This document shows, in pieces, positions 17,366-25,108 of a stretch of DNA of 64,000 nt. Each line of letters begins with the position of its first letter. The first letter of the stretch is position 1. The position numbers and the translations under genes were made by a program. The DNA is from Microbacterium enclense (GTDB lineage: Bacteria > Actinomycetota > Actinomycetes > Actinomycetales > Microbacteriaceae): contig NZ_KQ758468.1 of NCBI RefSeq assembly GCF_001456955.1, forward strand, positions 1 to 64,000, written 5' to 3'. Below the pieces are notes generated by a model that saw only the letters and a program-made list of their open reading frames with translations, had not been told where the DNA came from and made no database searches.

Positions 17366-18601
17366 TCAATTCACCCGGCCGTCGGGGTGGTCGTGTCTCT
17401 CGGCCGCGAGGGCGCCGGCGATGGCATCCGACGCGTCACCCCAGCGCGCGACGGTGATGCGGTCGAGGCCATGCCACCGAGCGGCGGTGAGCAGTTCGGC
17501 GGCGATGCGGTCGGCGGCATCCGATGGCGCTCCCGCCTCCCACCACGCCGACTGCACGCGCAGCACGCTCGACGCGCGGTCGGCCTTGAGATCGAGCCGG
17601 CCCACGATGTCGTCGCCCACCAGCACGGGCAGGGAGTAATAGCCGAACCGGCGCCGGGGCGCGGGCGTGTAGATCTCGATGCGGTAGTCGAAGTCGAACA
17701 GGCGCTCGGCGCGGTCGCGGAACCACACCACCGGATCGAACGGGGTGAGCAGAGCCGCAGCATCGACCCGTCGCGGATGCGCCGCGTCGCGGTGCAGCCA
17801 CGCTCTCGCCGGACGACCGGCGATCTGCCACCCCTCGACCTCGACGGGAACCAGCTCTCCCGCGTCGACCAGCTGACGGATGCCGGCGAGCACCGCCGGA
17901 CGATCGCGGATGCGCCAGTAATCGGCGAGGTCGGATGCCGTGGCGACGCCGTACGCGACGGCTGCCCGCCGCGTCAGCTCGGTGATCGCCTCGGCGCGGG
18001 GAACCGTCGTCTCGAGCGCGGACGCCGGCAGGACGTCGGACGCCAGGGCGTATCGTCGCTCGAACCCGCGTCGCCCGGAGATGGCGACATCGCCGAACAG
18101 CCAGAGGCGTTCGAGACCGTTCTTGACGTCGTCCCAGCCCCACCACGGACCGCGTGATCCGCTGCGGGCGTCGTGGTCGATCTCGGCCGGGCGCAGCGGC
18201 CCGCGGGCAGCCAACTCGTCGCGGAGCCACTGCAGCAGGGGCTGATTGGCCTCCGCCCAGGCGTCGTGGCCGTATTTGCGGCGCAGGTCGTCGCGCCGGA
18301 AGTGCAGCAGCGGCCAGTCGTCGACGGAGACGAGGGATGCCACGTGCGCCCACGACTCGACCCATTTCGGTCGACGCGAGAAGGCGAGCCGATCCAGCAG
18401 CTCGGTGTCGTACGCGCCCAGGCGTGCGAACAGGGGCATGTAGTGCGAGCGCGCGAAGACGTTGACCGAGTCGATCTGCAGGATGCGCATGCCGTGCAGC
18501 GCGGCGGAGATCTGCCGCGTGCCGACCGCCTCGGGGCGCGGTCGGGCGAACCCCTGAGCGGCGAGGGCGATGCGGCGCGCCTCGGCACGGCTCACGGTCA
18601 T
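17366..18601 (-). CDS. YcaQ/AlkX-like winged-helix DNA glycosylase (HTH_42 family)
   Basis: The 411-aa protein belongs to the winged-helix YcaQ family, whose characterised members unhook DNA interstrand crosslinks or remove bulky alkyl adducts. Visible features are an N-terminal helix (SRAEARRIALAAQGF), then ILQIDSVNVFARSHYMPLFA (given as ILQIDSVNVF / ARSHYMPLFA), RRPKWVESWAH, a central HTH-rich part, and LLTPFDPVVWFRDRAERLF with GRLDLKADR near the C-terminus. Catalytic residues of the family lie in a Q-x-Q/Q-x-D segment, here QID. Two in-frame ATGs (18607 and 18601) are possible; I chose 18601 because GAGGGG is 8 nt upstream of it. Divergent from the AI-2E-family gene. Confidence 0.85.
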   Translation of the reverse strand: MTVSRAEARRIALAAQGFARPRPEAVGTRQISAALHGMRILQIDSVNVFARSHYMPLFARLGAYDTELLDRLAFSRRPKWVESWAHVASLVSVDDWPLLHFRRDDLRRKYGHDAWAEANQPLLQWLRDELAARGPLRPAEIDHDARSGSRGPWWGWDDVKNGLERLWLFGDVAISGRRGFERRYALASDVLPASALETTVPRAEAITELTRRAAVAYGVATASDLADYWRIRDRPAVLAGIRQLVDAGELVPVEVEGWQIAGRPARAWLHRDAAHPRRVDAAALLTPFDPVVWFRDRAERLFDFDYRIEIYTPAPRRRFGYYSLPVLVGDDIVGRLDLKADRASSVLRVQSAWWEAGAPSDAADRIAAELLTAARWHGLDRITVARWGDASDAIAGALAAERHDHPDGRVN

Positions 18602-18679
18602 GGTCATGCCCCTCACGCTAGCTGCGACCCCCGACATCGGCCCGCGAACGATGTCCGAGGGCGGCGGTAGGCTGGCGGA

Positions 18680-19870
18680 ATGAGTGGAACCGATCCCGAA
18701 CCCCGCGGATCGTTCCTCGACGCGCTGAAACGGCGAACCGTATCGAGCGATCTCCAACCGCCGGTTCCGCCGGCGTTGCGTCAGGCCACCGCCTACGCGT
18801 GGCGTCTGCTCGTGATCGCGGCGGCTCTGGCCGTCGTCGTCTTCCTCGTCATCCAGTTGAAGCTGCTCGTCATCCCGCTCCTGGTGGCGATCCTCGTGAC
18901 CGCGCTGGTGTGGCCGGGGTTCTCGCTCCTTATTCGTCATGGCTGGCCGAGGTGGTTGGCCATCGTCGTGACGGTGCTCGGCACCATCGCCATCATCACG
19001 GGCCTGATCTGGCTCGCGGTCTGGCAGATCACCCGCGAGTTCGGTTCGGTTCGTCTGCGCACCACCCAGGCGGTCGAGCAGTTCCGTCAGTATCTCATCG
19101 ACGGACCGCTGCACCTCAGTGCACGGCAGATCGACGACGGTCTGCAGCAGGCCGGCACGTTCCTGCAGCAGCAGGCCGAGGTGCTGTGGACCGGTGCGCT
19201 GGCGATCGGCACGACGCTCGGTCACGTCGGCGCGGGCCTGCTGCTGACCCTCTTCATCCTGCTGTGTCTGCTCGCCGACGGCGGTGGCATCTGGCGTTGG
19301 ACGACGCGCCTTTTCCCGCGCGTCGCCCGCCCTGCGGTCGACGGCGCCGGGCGCGCGGGCTGGCGGACGGTCAAGAGCTACGCCCGCACGCAGCTGCTCG
19401 TCGCCACGATCGACGCGATCGGCATCGGCCTGGGTGCCTTCCTCCTCGGCGTCCCGCTGTCTATCCCCATCGGGGTCCTCGTCTTCCTCGGCGCCTTCAT
19501 CCCGTTCGTGGGCGCGGTCGCCACCGGCGCCCTCGCCGTGTTCATCGCGCTGGTCTACAACGGCCCGCTGATCGCCCTGTTCATGCTGATCGTCGTGCTC
19601 GCGGTGCAGCAGATCGAGAGCCACATCCTCCAGCCGATCCTCATGGGATCGGCGGTCAAGGTGCACCCCCTCGCCGTCGTGCTCGTGGTCGCCGGCGGCG
19701 CGATGGTCGGGGGGATCGCGGGCGCCCTCTTCGCGGTGCCTCTCGCGGCGTTCGTCAACGTCGTCTCCGTCTACCTCAGTCAGAAGGCGTGGCTGCACGA
19801 GGGCGAAGCGCTGGCATCCCGAGACCTCATCTGGCAGACCGTTCCGCGCGACCGCGCAAGGAGATCATGA
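18680..19870 (+). CDS. AI-2E transporter family (UPF0118) membrane protein
   Basis: The 396-aa integral membrane protein has about eight hydrophobic helices grouped at residues 42-75, 92-115, 170-195 and 250-380, and the family signature GAFIPFVGAVATGALAVFIA near residue 272. The family includes TqsA and sodium/proton antiporters; transport substrate cannot be told from sequence. TAGGCT at 18668-18673 ends 6 nt before the ATG, suggesting a leaderless start. The stop codon overlaps the ilvA start by 4 nt (ATGA), so the two genes form an operon. Confidence 0.88.
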   Translation: MSGTDPEPRGSFLDALKRRTVSSDLQPPVPPALRQATAYAWRLLVIAAALAVVVFLVIQLKLLVIPLLVAILVTALVWPGFSLLIRHGWPRWLAIVVTVLGTIAIITGLIWLAVWQITREFGSVRLRTTQAVEQFRQYLIDGPLHLSARQIDDGLQQAGTFLQQQAEVLWTGALAIGTTLGHVGAGLLLTLFILLCLLADGGGIWRWTTRLFPRVARPAVDGAGRAGWRTVKSYARTQLLVATIDAIGIGLGAFLLGVPLSIPIGVLVFLGAFIPFVGAVATGALAVFIALVYNGPLIALFMLIVVLAVQQIESHILQPILMGSAVKVHPLAVVLVVAGGAMVGGIAGALFAVPLAAFVNVVSVYLSQKAWLHEGEALASRDLIWQTVPRDRARRS

Positions 19871-21096
19871 ACGACACTCCCACCCTGGCCGAGTTCGAGG
19901 ATGCCGCGCAGGCTCTGCGCGGCATCATCACGCGCACCCCGCTCGACGAATCCCAGCATCTCAGCGAACTGCTCGGAGTGCCGGTCAACCTGAAGCTCGA
20001 GAACCTGCAGCGCACGGGGTCGTTCAAGATCCGCGGGGCCACCTACCGCCTGTCGCGCCTCACCGCCGAGGAGCGTGCGCGCGGCGTCGTCGCCGCCTCG
20101 GCCGGCAACCACGCGCAGGGCGTCGCGCTCGCCGCGCAGCAGCTGGGCATCGCCGCCACCATCTTCATGCCGCTGGGCGTGCCCGTGCCGAAGCTGCTCG
20201 CCACCCGCGGCTACGGAGCCGAGGTCATCCTCGAGGGGGCGACGGTCGAGACCCCGCTGCGCCTGGCCGCCGAGTTCGCCGAGCGCACCGGTGCCGTGCT
20301 CATCCATCCCTTCGACCACCGTGACATCGTCGTGGGCCAGGGCACCCTCGGCCTCGAGCTCGTCGAAGACATGCCCGATCTCGAGACCGTCATCGTCGGC
20401 ATCGGCGGGGGAGGCCTCGCGGCCGGCGTCGCCGCGGCCGTCAAGGCGCGCGCCGCCGCCGAGGGGCGCGAGGTGCGCATCATCGGCGTGCAGGCGCACA
20501 ACTCCGCGGCCTATCCGTCTTCGCTGGCCGCGGGGTACCCGTTGCAGGTCGAGACGACGCCGACCATCGCCGACGGTATCGCCGTCGCCCGCCCCGGCGA
20601 CCTTCCCTTCGAGCTCATCCGTCAGTACGTCGACGAGGTCGTCACCGTCACCGAAGACGACATCGCCCGCGCGCTCCTCGTGCTCCTCGAACGTGCCAAG
20701 CAGGTCGTCGAGCCCGCCGGCGCCGTCGGCGTGGCCGCGATCCTGGCCGGCAAGGTCACGGCCAGCGGTCCCACGGTGACGATCCTCTCCGGCGGCAACA
20801 TCGACCCGCTGCTGCTGCAGCGGGTGGTGGCGCACGGTCTGTCGGCATCCGGTCGGTACATGTCGCTGCGCATCCCGCTGCCCGATCGCCCGGGGCAGCT
20901 CGCCCGCGTGTCGGAGCTCTTGGCCGGCGTCGGCGCGAACGTCATCGAGGTGCTGCACACCCGCCACGGGCAGGGTCTGCAGATCAGCGAGGTCATCCTG
21001 CAGCTCAGCGTCGAGACGCGGGGCTCCGAGCACCGTGCCCTCGTCATCGAGACGCTCGAAGAGGCCGGGTTCGTCGCGACCGTCGTTCCCGACTGA
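19867..21096 (+). CDS. ilvA: Threonine ammonia-lyase (threonine deaminase) with C-terminal ACT domain
   Basis: This PLP enzyme converts threonine to 2-oxobutanoate and ammonia, the first step of isoleucine synthesis or of threonine catabolism. The 409-aa product shows the PLP lysine motif GSFKIRGATYR near residue 57, SAGNHAQGVALA, the phosphate-binding VGIGGGGLAAGVA near residue 181, and a single ACT domain at about residues 325-405 (PLPDRPGQLARVSELLAGVG). One ACT domain and about 400 residues match the shorter TdcB/IlvA type common in actinobacteria. It overlaps the AI-2E gene. Downstream lies a 588-bp spacer full of repeats. Confidence 0.93.
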   Translation: MNDTPTLAEFEDAAQALRGIITRTPLDESQHLSELLGVPVNLKLENLQRTGSFKIRGATYRLSRLTAEERARGVVAASAGNHAQGVALAAQQLGIAATIFMPLGVPVPKLLATRGYGAEVILEGATVETPLRLAAEFAERTGAVLIHPFDHRDIVVGQGTLGLELVEDMPDLETVIVGIGGGGLAAGVAAAVKARAAAEGREVRIIGVQAHNSAAYPSSLAAGYPLQVETTPTIADGIAVARPGDLPFELIRQYVDEVVTVTEDDIARALLVLLERAKQVVEPAGAVGVAAILAGKVTASGPTVTILSGGNIDPLLLQRVVAHGLSASGRYMSLRIPLPDRPGQLARVSELLAGVGANVIEVLHTRHGQGLQISEVILQLSVETRGSEHRALVIETLEEAGFVATVVPD

Positions 21097-21188
21097 CGGC
21101 GTCCTCCGTCGACCGGTGCATGAGCCGTGTACCGGGGTGGTTTGGCACGCCGGCGGGCCTGTCCTGCTTGGGTCACGACCGGACGATG

Positions 21189-21255
21189 GTTCGGGGCGGA
21201 TTGGGGTGTTCGGGGCGGGATTCATGCGCCCCGATCAGCAAAGTCCGCCCCGAAC
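21189..21255. repeat. Interspersed nested palindromic repeat, family B, copy 1
   Basis: Outer arms GTTCGGGGCGGATT and AGTCCGCCCCGAAC are near-perfect complements; inner arms TCGGGGC and GCCCCGA pair inside. Total 67 bp. The same architecture recurs at 21359-21428 and 63172-63240. Confidence 0.8.
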
Positions 21256-21358
21256 GAGGCGCGTCGAGGCGTGGTCGGTGCTCCGGGGCGGTCGTCATGC
21301 GGTTCGGTGAGTGATGCGAGCCCCGATGCGTCCTCGTGTCCCGGCGTGAGTACCTTCT

Positions 21359-21428
21359 GGTTTGGGGCGGATTCTGGTGTTCGGGGCGGGATATTCTCGC
21401 CCCGAATGGCGGAATCCGCCCCAAAACC
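21359..21428. repeat. Interspersed nested palindromic repeat, family B, copy 2
   Basis: Outer arms GGTTTGGGGCGGATTC and GAATCCGCCCCAAAACC pair with a one-base indel; inner arms TTCGGGGCG and CGCCCCGAA are perfect complements around GGATATTCT-like sequence. Total 70 bp, in the same orientation as copy 1, which lies about 100 bp upstream. Confidence 0.8.
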
Positions 21429-21437
21429 GGGAAGCCC

Positions 21438-21565
21438 GCGCCGGCCGGGCCCGAGACGTCCCGCGCCTGCCGGGCCCGAGACGCCCCGCGCCGACCGGGC
21501 CCAGGACACCGCACGCGGGCCACGCCCAGGACGACACGCGCCAGCGAAGCCCGAGGCGCCGACCG
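21438..21565. repeat. Degenerate tandem repeat, about 24-27 bp, five units
   Basis: Five successive units share the frame GCGCC-N5-GGGCCCGAGAC-N3 with drift (GCCCGAGAC, GCCCGAGAC, GCCCAGGAC, GCCCAGGAC, GCCCGAGGC). It follows family B copy 2 directly. No frame through it looks like a protein. Confidence 0.55.
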
Positions 21566-21633
21566 AAGGGGCGCCGGGACCTCGCGCGCGTCTGGTCGAC
21601 GCGGAAGACCATTCGTCAGGGCAACGGAAACGC

Positions 21634-21671
21634 CGCGAGCCGCCCACCCGGCGACGGGGGAGCGGCTCGCG
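21634..21671 (-). terminator. Hairpin downstream of greA
   Basis: The 10-bp stem CGCGAGCCGC (21634-21643) pairs with GCGGCTCGCG (21662-21671) around an 18-nt loop. On the minus strand it is followed by GGCGTTTCCGTT. It lies 13 bp after the greA stop and is the likely terminator. Confidence 0.6.
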
Positions 21672-21684
21672 AAGCGTGCGGGGC

Positions 21685-22176
21685 TTACTGACCCGAGTAC
21701 GTCTCGACCTTGACGATCTCGACCGAGATCTCCTTGCCGTTGGGAGCGGTGTACGAGCCCTTGTCGCCCTCTTTCAGGCCCAGAATGGCGGCACCCAGCG
21801 GCGAGGCCTCGCTGTACACGTCGAGTTCGGAGTCTGCCGCGATCTCGCGGTTGCCGAGCAGGAACCGCTCTTCGCCGCCGGCGATGACCGCGGTGACGAC
21901 GGTGCCCGATTCGACGACGCCGTGGCTCTCGGGGGCCTCGCCCACCTTGGCATCCTTCAGGAGCTGCTGGAGCGTGCGGATGCGGGCCTCCTGCTTGCCC
22001 TGCTCGTCTTTCGCGGCGTGGTAGCCGCCGTTCTCTTTCAGGTCGCCCTCTTCGCGTGCGGCCTCGATGCGCTTCGCGATCTCTTCGCGACCCGTGGTCG
22101 AGAGGTGCTCCAGCTCGTTGTGGAGACGGTCGTAGGCGTCTTGCGTGAGGAACGTCACCTGAGCGTCGTTGGACAC
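21685..22176 (-). CDS. greA: Transcription elongation factor GreA
   Basis: GreA rescues backtracked RNA polymerase by stimulating transcript cleavage through its secondary channel. The 163-aa product has the N-terminal coiled coil with the tip motif REEGDLKENGGYHAAKDEQG (the acidic D-x-x-E pair is present) and the C-terminal FKBP-like domain with GSYTAPNGKEISVEIVKVE. Length is typical. The GTG at 22176 is decided by a perfect AAGGAGT 5 nt upstream. It lies downstream of the DUF4307 gene, with a terminator-like hairpin between them. Confidence 0.95.
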   Translation of the reverse strand: MSNDAQVTFLTQDAYDRLHNELEHLSTTGREEIAKRIEAAREEGDLKENGGYHAAKDEQGKQEARIRTLQQLLKDAKVGEAPESHGVVESGTVVTAVIAGGEERFLLGNREIAADSELDVYSEASPLGAAILGLKEGDKGSYTAPNGKEISVEIVKVETYSGQ

Positions 22177-22241
22177 GTTTACTCCTTCGTCGAGGCGCAG
22201 ACGGCGGCGAGTTCGGAGCCGTCGGCGGGGGATATGTCGAA

Positions 22242-22264
22242 CGCCCCGGCATCGAGCCGGGGCG
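22242..22264 (-). terminator. Hairpin between DUF4307 gene and greA
   Basis: A perfect 9-bp stem, CGCCCCGGC with GCCGGGGCG around ATCGA, lies 18 bp after the DUF4307 stop on the minus strand. It may end that transcript or act as an attenuator before greA. Confidence 0.6.
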
Positions 22265-22282
22265 CGTCGTGATCCCGCGAGT

Positions 22283-22678
22283 TTACGGCACCCAGCAAGC
22301 GTTGACAAAACCCGTCGTCGCGAGCGAGAGCGTCGGGATCGTCTCGGTGAAAGCGCGGGAATGCTCATCAGATGCCGGGTACTGCACGACCCGCCAACCC
22401 ACGGTGCCGTGCTCCTCGTCGCGGGCTTCGAGCGCGCACGCGACGGCGCGGCCGACGGGTGCGGTGATCTGGAAGGTCGCCGACACGGAGCGGTCGTCGT
22501 TCACCGTGAACCCGGTGTCGGTCGCGGTGACCGACGCCGCGCTGCTGGCGACGGTCGTCCACCCGAGGTAGCCGATGGCGCCGAGCGCGAGCACGGCCAC
22601 GATCGTCCAGCCCAGCAGCCGCCGCCGCGGCGAGCGCGTGCGCCCGTAGCGATCGTCGAGCTGGGCCTGCGTCGTCAT
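22283..22678 (-). CDS. DUF4307 single-pass membrane protein
   Basis: The 131-aa protein has a basic N-terminus, one transmembrane helix (LGWTIVAVLALGAIGYLGWTT, residues about 22-42; given here as one stretch of 20 after the first residue) and an extracytoplasmic domain with DTGFTVNDDRSVSATFQITA (one beta-strand pair), CALEARDEEHGTVGW, and a final ACWVP. Two Cys residues (in VACALEA and NACWVP) may form a disulfide. DUF4307 is actinobacterial and its function is unknown; it is often near greA. The ATG at 22678 has CGGAGAGACC upstream. Confidence 0.85.
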   Translation of the reverse strand: MTTQAQLDDRYGRTRSPRRRLLGWTIVAVLALGAIGYLGWTTVASSAASVTATDTGFTVNDDRSVSATFQITAPVGRAVACALEARDEEHGTVGWRVVQYPASDEHSRAFTETIPTLSLATTGFVNACWVP

Positions 22679-22741
22679 GGTCTCTCCGGGCTTTAGGCTG
22701 GAGTTCCAGGCTACGCGCTTCCGCCCGGACCGAAGGACTCC

Positions 22742-23014
22742 ATGTTTCCCGTGATCGTCGCTCTCGCGACCACGCCCTCCCCGGCCACCACCCCCGACGA
22801 GTCCATCGTCACGCCCGGCCCGCTGGGCTTCGCCGCCATCGCGTTCATCGGGATCGCCGTGTTCCTGCTCGTGTGGGACATGCTGCGCCGCATCCGCCGC
22901 GGACGCTACCGCGAAGAAGTCAACGCCGAGCTGGATGCCGAGGAGCAGGCGCGCGCGGCCGCGGCGGCCGGCGAGACCGACGACGACACCGACCCGGCGG
23001 CTCCGCGTCGCTGA
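22742..23014 (+). CDS. Small single-pass membrane protein
   Basis: This 90-aa protein has a hydrophobic helix (GFAAIAFIGIAVFLLVWDML, residues about 29-48), a basic RRIRRGRYREE segment after it (so the C-terminus is likely cytoplasmic) and an acidic Ala-rich tail. The N-terminus is Thr/Pro-rich. GAAGGACTCC precedes the ATG. It is divergent from the DUF4307 gene. I do not recognise a functional family. Confidence 0.75.
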   Translation: MFPVIVALATTPSPATTPDESIVTPGPLGFAAIAFIGIAVFLLVWDMLRRIRRGRYREEVNAELDAEEQARAAAAAGETDDDTDPAAPRR

Positions 23015-23043
23015 TCGTGACCGGGGTGCTCGGCATCCCGGTC

Positions 23044-23060
23044 CGCCCGTCAGACGGGCA
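23044..23060. terminator. Short hairpin between convergent genes
   Basis: GCCCGT (23045-23050) and ACGGGC (23054-23059) form a 6-bp stem with a CAG loop, between the stop of the 90-aa gene and the stop of the hemolysin-III-family gene. It is weak but the only hairpin in this 68-bp spacer. Confidence 0.4.
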
Positions 23061-23082
23061 TCCGGCGACGGGCTGGTTGTTC

Positions 23083-23808
23083 TCACCCGCCGTGGTACGC
23101 CGGCTGAAGGGCGATGAGCAGGCACGCCGTCCAGTGGCTGAGGAACGCCAGCACGGTGCACACGTGGAAGATCTCGTGGAAGCCGAAGTGACCGGGCCAG
23201 GGGTTGGGCTTCTTCACCGCGTAGACCACCGCGCCCGCGGTGTAGAGCAGACCGCCGACGACCACCAGCACCATCATCGCGACGTTCGCCGCGAGCAGGT
23301 CGCCGAGATACATGACCGCCGCCCACCCGAGCGCCAGGTACAGCGCCACGTACAGCCACCGCGGCGCGTTGATCCAGAACACGCGGAACAGGATGCCGAG
23401 GATCGCCCCGCCCCACACGATCGAGAGCAGCAGCACGGTCTGCGGCGTGGGGAGGGCCAGCACCGCGATCGGCGTGTAGGTGCCCGCGATGAGCAGCAGG
23501 ATGTTGGCGTGATCGATGCGCTTCAGCACCGCGCGGGTCGTGGGTTTCCAGTGGAAGCGGTGGTACAGCGCGGAGTTGCCGAACAGCAGCAGCGACGTCG
23601 CCATGAAGACCGCGGACGCCCACTTGGCGGGCGCCCCGTGCGCCAGGGCGATGAGAACGATTCCCGCGGCGATGGCGACGGGGAACGTTCCCGCGTGGAT
23701 CCACCCCCGCCAGGTCGGCTTGAGCTCGACCGCCGCGCCCACCGCTCCCGCTTCGAGTAGGGGGAGCTGCGGCATCTCGGGGCCGTCGGCGGGGGTCGGA
23801 CGTGTCAC
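23083..23808 (-). CDS. Hemolysin III / PAQR-like (TrhA family) membrane protein
   Basis: The 241-aa integral membrane protein has seven hydrophobic helices and the family histidines: ALYHRFHW near residue 82, DHANILLLIAGTYTP near residue 99, and the C-terminal FGFHEIFHVCTVLAFLSHW. These His residues, with an Asp, form the metal site of PAQR-type putative hydrolases. Despite the name, most bacterial members are not toxins; roles in membrane homeostasis are known for TrhA. The GTG at 23808 is used; an ATG 33 nt downstream (MPQLPL) is an alternative. Convergent with the 90-aa gene. Confidence 0.9.
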   Translation of the reverse strand: MTRPTPADGPEMPQLPLLEAGAVGAAVELKPTWRGWIHAGTFPVAIAAGIVLIALAHGAPAKWASAVFMATSLLLFGNSALYHRFHWKPTTRAVLKRIDHANILLLIAGTYTPIAVLALPTPQTVLLLSIVWGGAILGILFRVFWINAPRWLYVALYLALGWAAVMYLGDLLAANVAMMVLVVVGGLLYTAGAVVYAVKKPNPWPGHFGFHEIFHVCTVLAFLSHWTACLLIALQPAYHGG

Positions 23809-23930
23809 TCCTCGACATTACGTCTGCTCCCATGCTCTCGGGGGAACATGGCGACCGCACTCACCCTTCGCACAGGCGACGACACCCGACCCCGCGGTGT
23901 CGGAGGCGTCCGACGCGGTAGCGTAGGCGG

Positions 23931-24713
23931 GTGGCGCGCGTGTGGAAGAACGAGGGGCGGGGCCCCCTCTACCGTCTCTACATCTCGCGCCTGCGTCGGC
24001 GCATGCCGACGACCGTGCCCCACCACGTCGCGATGATGATCGACGGCAACCGACGCTGGGCGCGACAGCTCGGCTACGACAGCGCGGCCCACGGCCACCG
24101 CGCGGGTGCCGCCAAGATGCACGAATTCCTGCGGTGGTGCGACGACCTCGGCATCGAGGTCGTGTCGCTCTACCTGCTGTCGAACGACAACCTGGTCAAA
24201 CGCGACAGCAAGGAGCTGCAGGACCTGCTCGAGATCATCGGCGAACTCGCTCACGAGCTCTCGCACGAGCCCGACTGGCGGGTCAAGCACGTGGGCCGGT
24301 CGCACGATCTGCCGCCGGCGCTGGCGGAGGTGCTCGACGAGGTCACCGAGCGCACGCGCGGTCACAAGGGCCTCCACGTCAACCTGGCGGTCGGCTATGG
24401 GGGCCGCAGCGAGATCGTGGATGCCGTGCGCTCGATCATCGCCCAGCACGACGAGTCGGGCGGCTCGCTCGAAGAACTCGCGGCCAGCCTCACTCCCGAA
24501 CAGATCGGCGAGCATCTCTACACGGGCGGCCAGGCCGATCCCGATCTCGTCATCCGCACATCGGGCGAGCAGCGCCTCAGCGACTTCCTGCTCTGGCAGT
24601 CGGCGCATTCCGAGTTCTACTTCGTCGAGGCACTCGGGCCCGACCTGCGCGAGGTCGACTTCCTGCGTGCCATTCGCGACTTCGCCGCACGAGACCGCCG
24701 GTTCGGTCAGTAG
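23931..24713 (+). CDS. uppS: Isoprenyl transferase (cis-prenyltransferase, UppS family)
   Basis: The enzyme adds isopentenyl diphosphate units to an allylic primer with cis stereochemistry, giving prenyl carriers for the cell wall. The 260-aa product has HVAMMIDGNRRWARQLG near residue 32 (catalytic Asp and phosphate-binding Arg), GHRAGAAKM, SLYLLSNDNLVKRD, VNLAVGYGGRSEIVDAV (family signature) and DPDLVIRTSGEQRLSDFLLW (given as DPDLVIRTSGE / QRLSDFLLW). Actinobacteria often carry two paralogues (short- and long-chain), and chain length cannot be read here; the N-N-L-V-K-R variant suggests a short-chain-type member. TAGCGT at 23919-23924 ends 6 nt before the GTG. Confidence 0.92.
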   Translation: MARVWKNEGRGPLYRLYISRLRRRMPTTVPHHVAMMIDGNRRWARQLGYDSAAHGHRAGAAKMHEFLRWCDDLGIEVVSLYLLSNDNLVKRDSKELQDLLEIIGELAHELSHEPDWRVKHVGRSHDLPPALAEVLDEVTERTRGHKGLHVNLAVGYGGRSEIVDAVRSIIAQHDESGGSLEELAASLTPEQIGEHLYTGGQADPDLVIRTSGEQRLSDFLLWQSAHSEFYFVEALGPDLREVDFLRAIRDFAARDRRFGQ

Positions 24714-25108
24714 CTCGGGCGGCTCCCGCGGGGGCGGCGTCGGCGGTTTCCATCCCGCGGGCCGCGGAGTGGCGGCCGCGCGCGTTCGGTGCGCCGCGAG
24801 GGTCGGAATCGTCGACGGGCTCGGTCACCTGTGCCGCCGCCGCGGGCGCGTCAGGGGACCGTGAGCGCGTCGGAGAATCCGGGTCGCAGACAGCGGCATC
24901 CGAACTATCCGGCGACCCCCACCGCGTGAACGCGGTGTTCACGAACTCGTCATATTCGCGGCGTGTTAACGACCCTCGGGGCTGTCGGGGCGTCGTACGG
25001 TGATGACATCGGACACGGAGTCCGATCGAGTCGGCCTTCGGATTGCGACTCGTGACCCACAGGTCGACTCGTGACAACCGGGTGTTCCACCCGGGTCGGG
25101 AGTGGGTT
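24714..25108. other. Intergenic region upstream of phoH-like gene
   Basis: No gene is supported. Near the uppS end lie two CCCGCGGG words (about 24726 and 24753) that could pair as a terminator. A 7-bp inverted repeat CGTGAAC-N5-GTTCACG lies at 24925-24943, and TACGGT at 24996-25001 could be a -10 for the PIN-PhoH gene, with a leader of about 100 nt that holds a GGTGTTCCACCCGGGT segment. Confidence 0.5.
24925..24943. promoter_or_regulatory. Operator-like inverted repeat upstream of PIN-PhoH gene
   Basis: CGTGAAC (24925-24931) and GTTCACG (24937-24943) are perfect complements separated by GCGGT. It lies about 55 bp upstream of the TACGGT -10 candidate, a position used by activators or repressors. 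The cognate regulator is unknown. Confidence 0.35.

Larger units (their letters stand above)
21097..21684. other. Intergenic region with repeats between ilvA and greA
   Basis: No gene is supported in these 588 bp. They hold two copies of the nested palindromic repeat family B (21189-21255 and 21359-21428), a degenerate 24-27-bp tandem repeat (about 21438-21565) and a hairpin next to greA (21634-21671). Base composition changes abruptly within it, from GGGGCGG-rich to CCCGAGAC-rich. The flanking genes are convergent. Confidence 0.7.
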
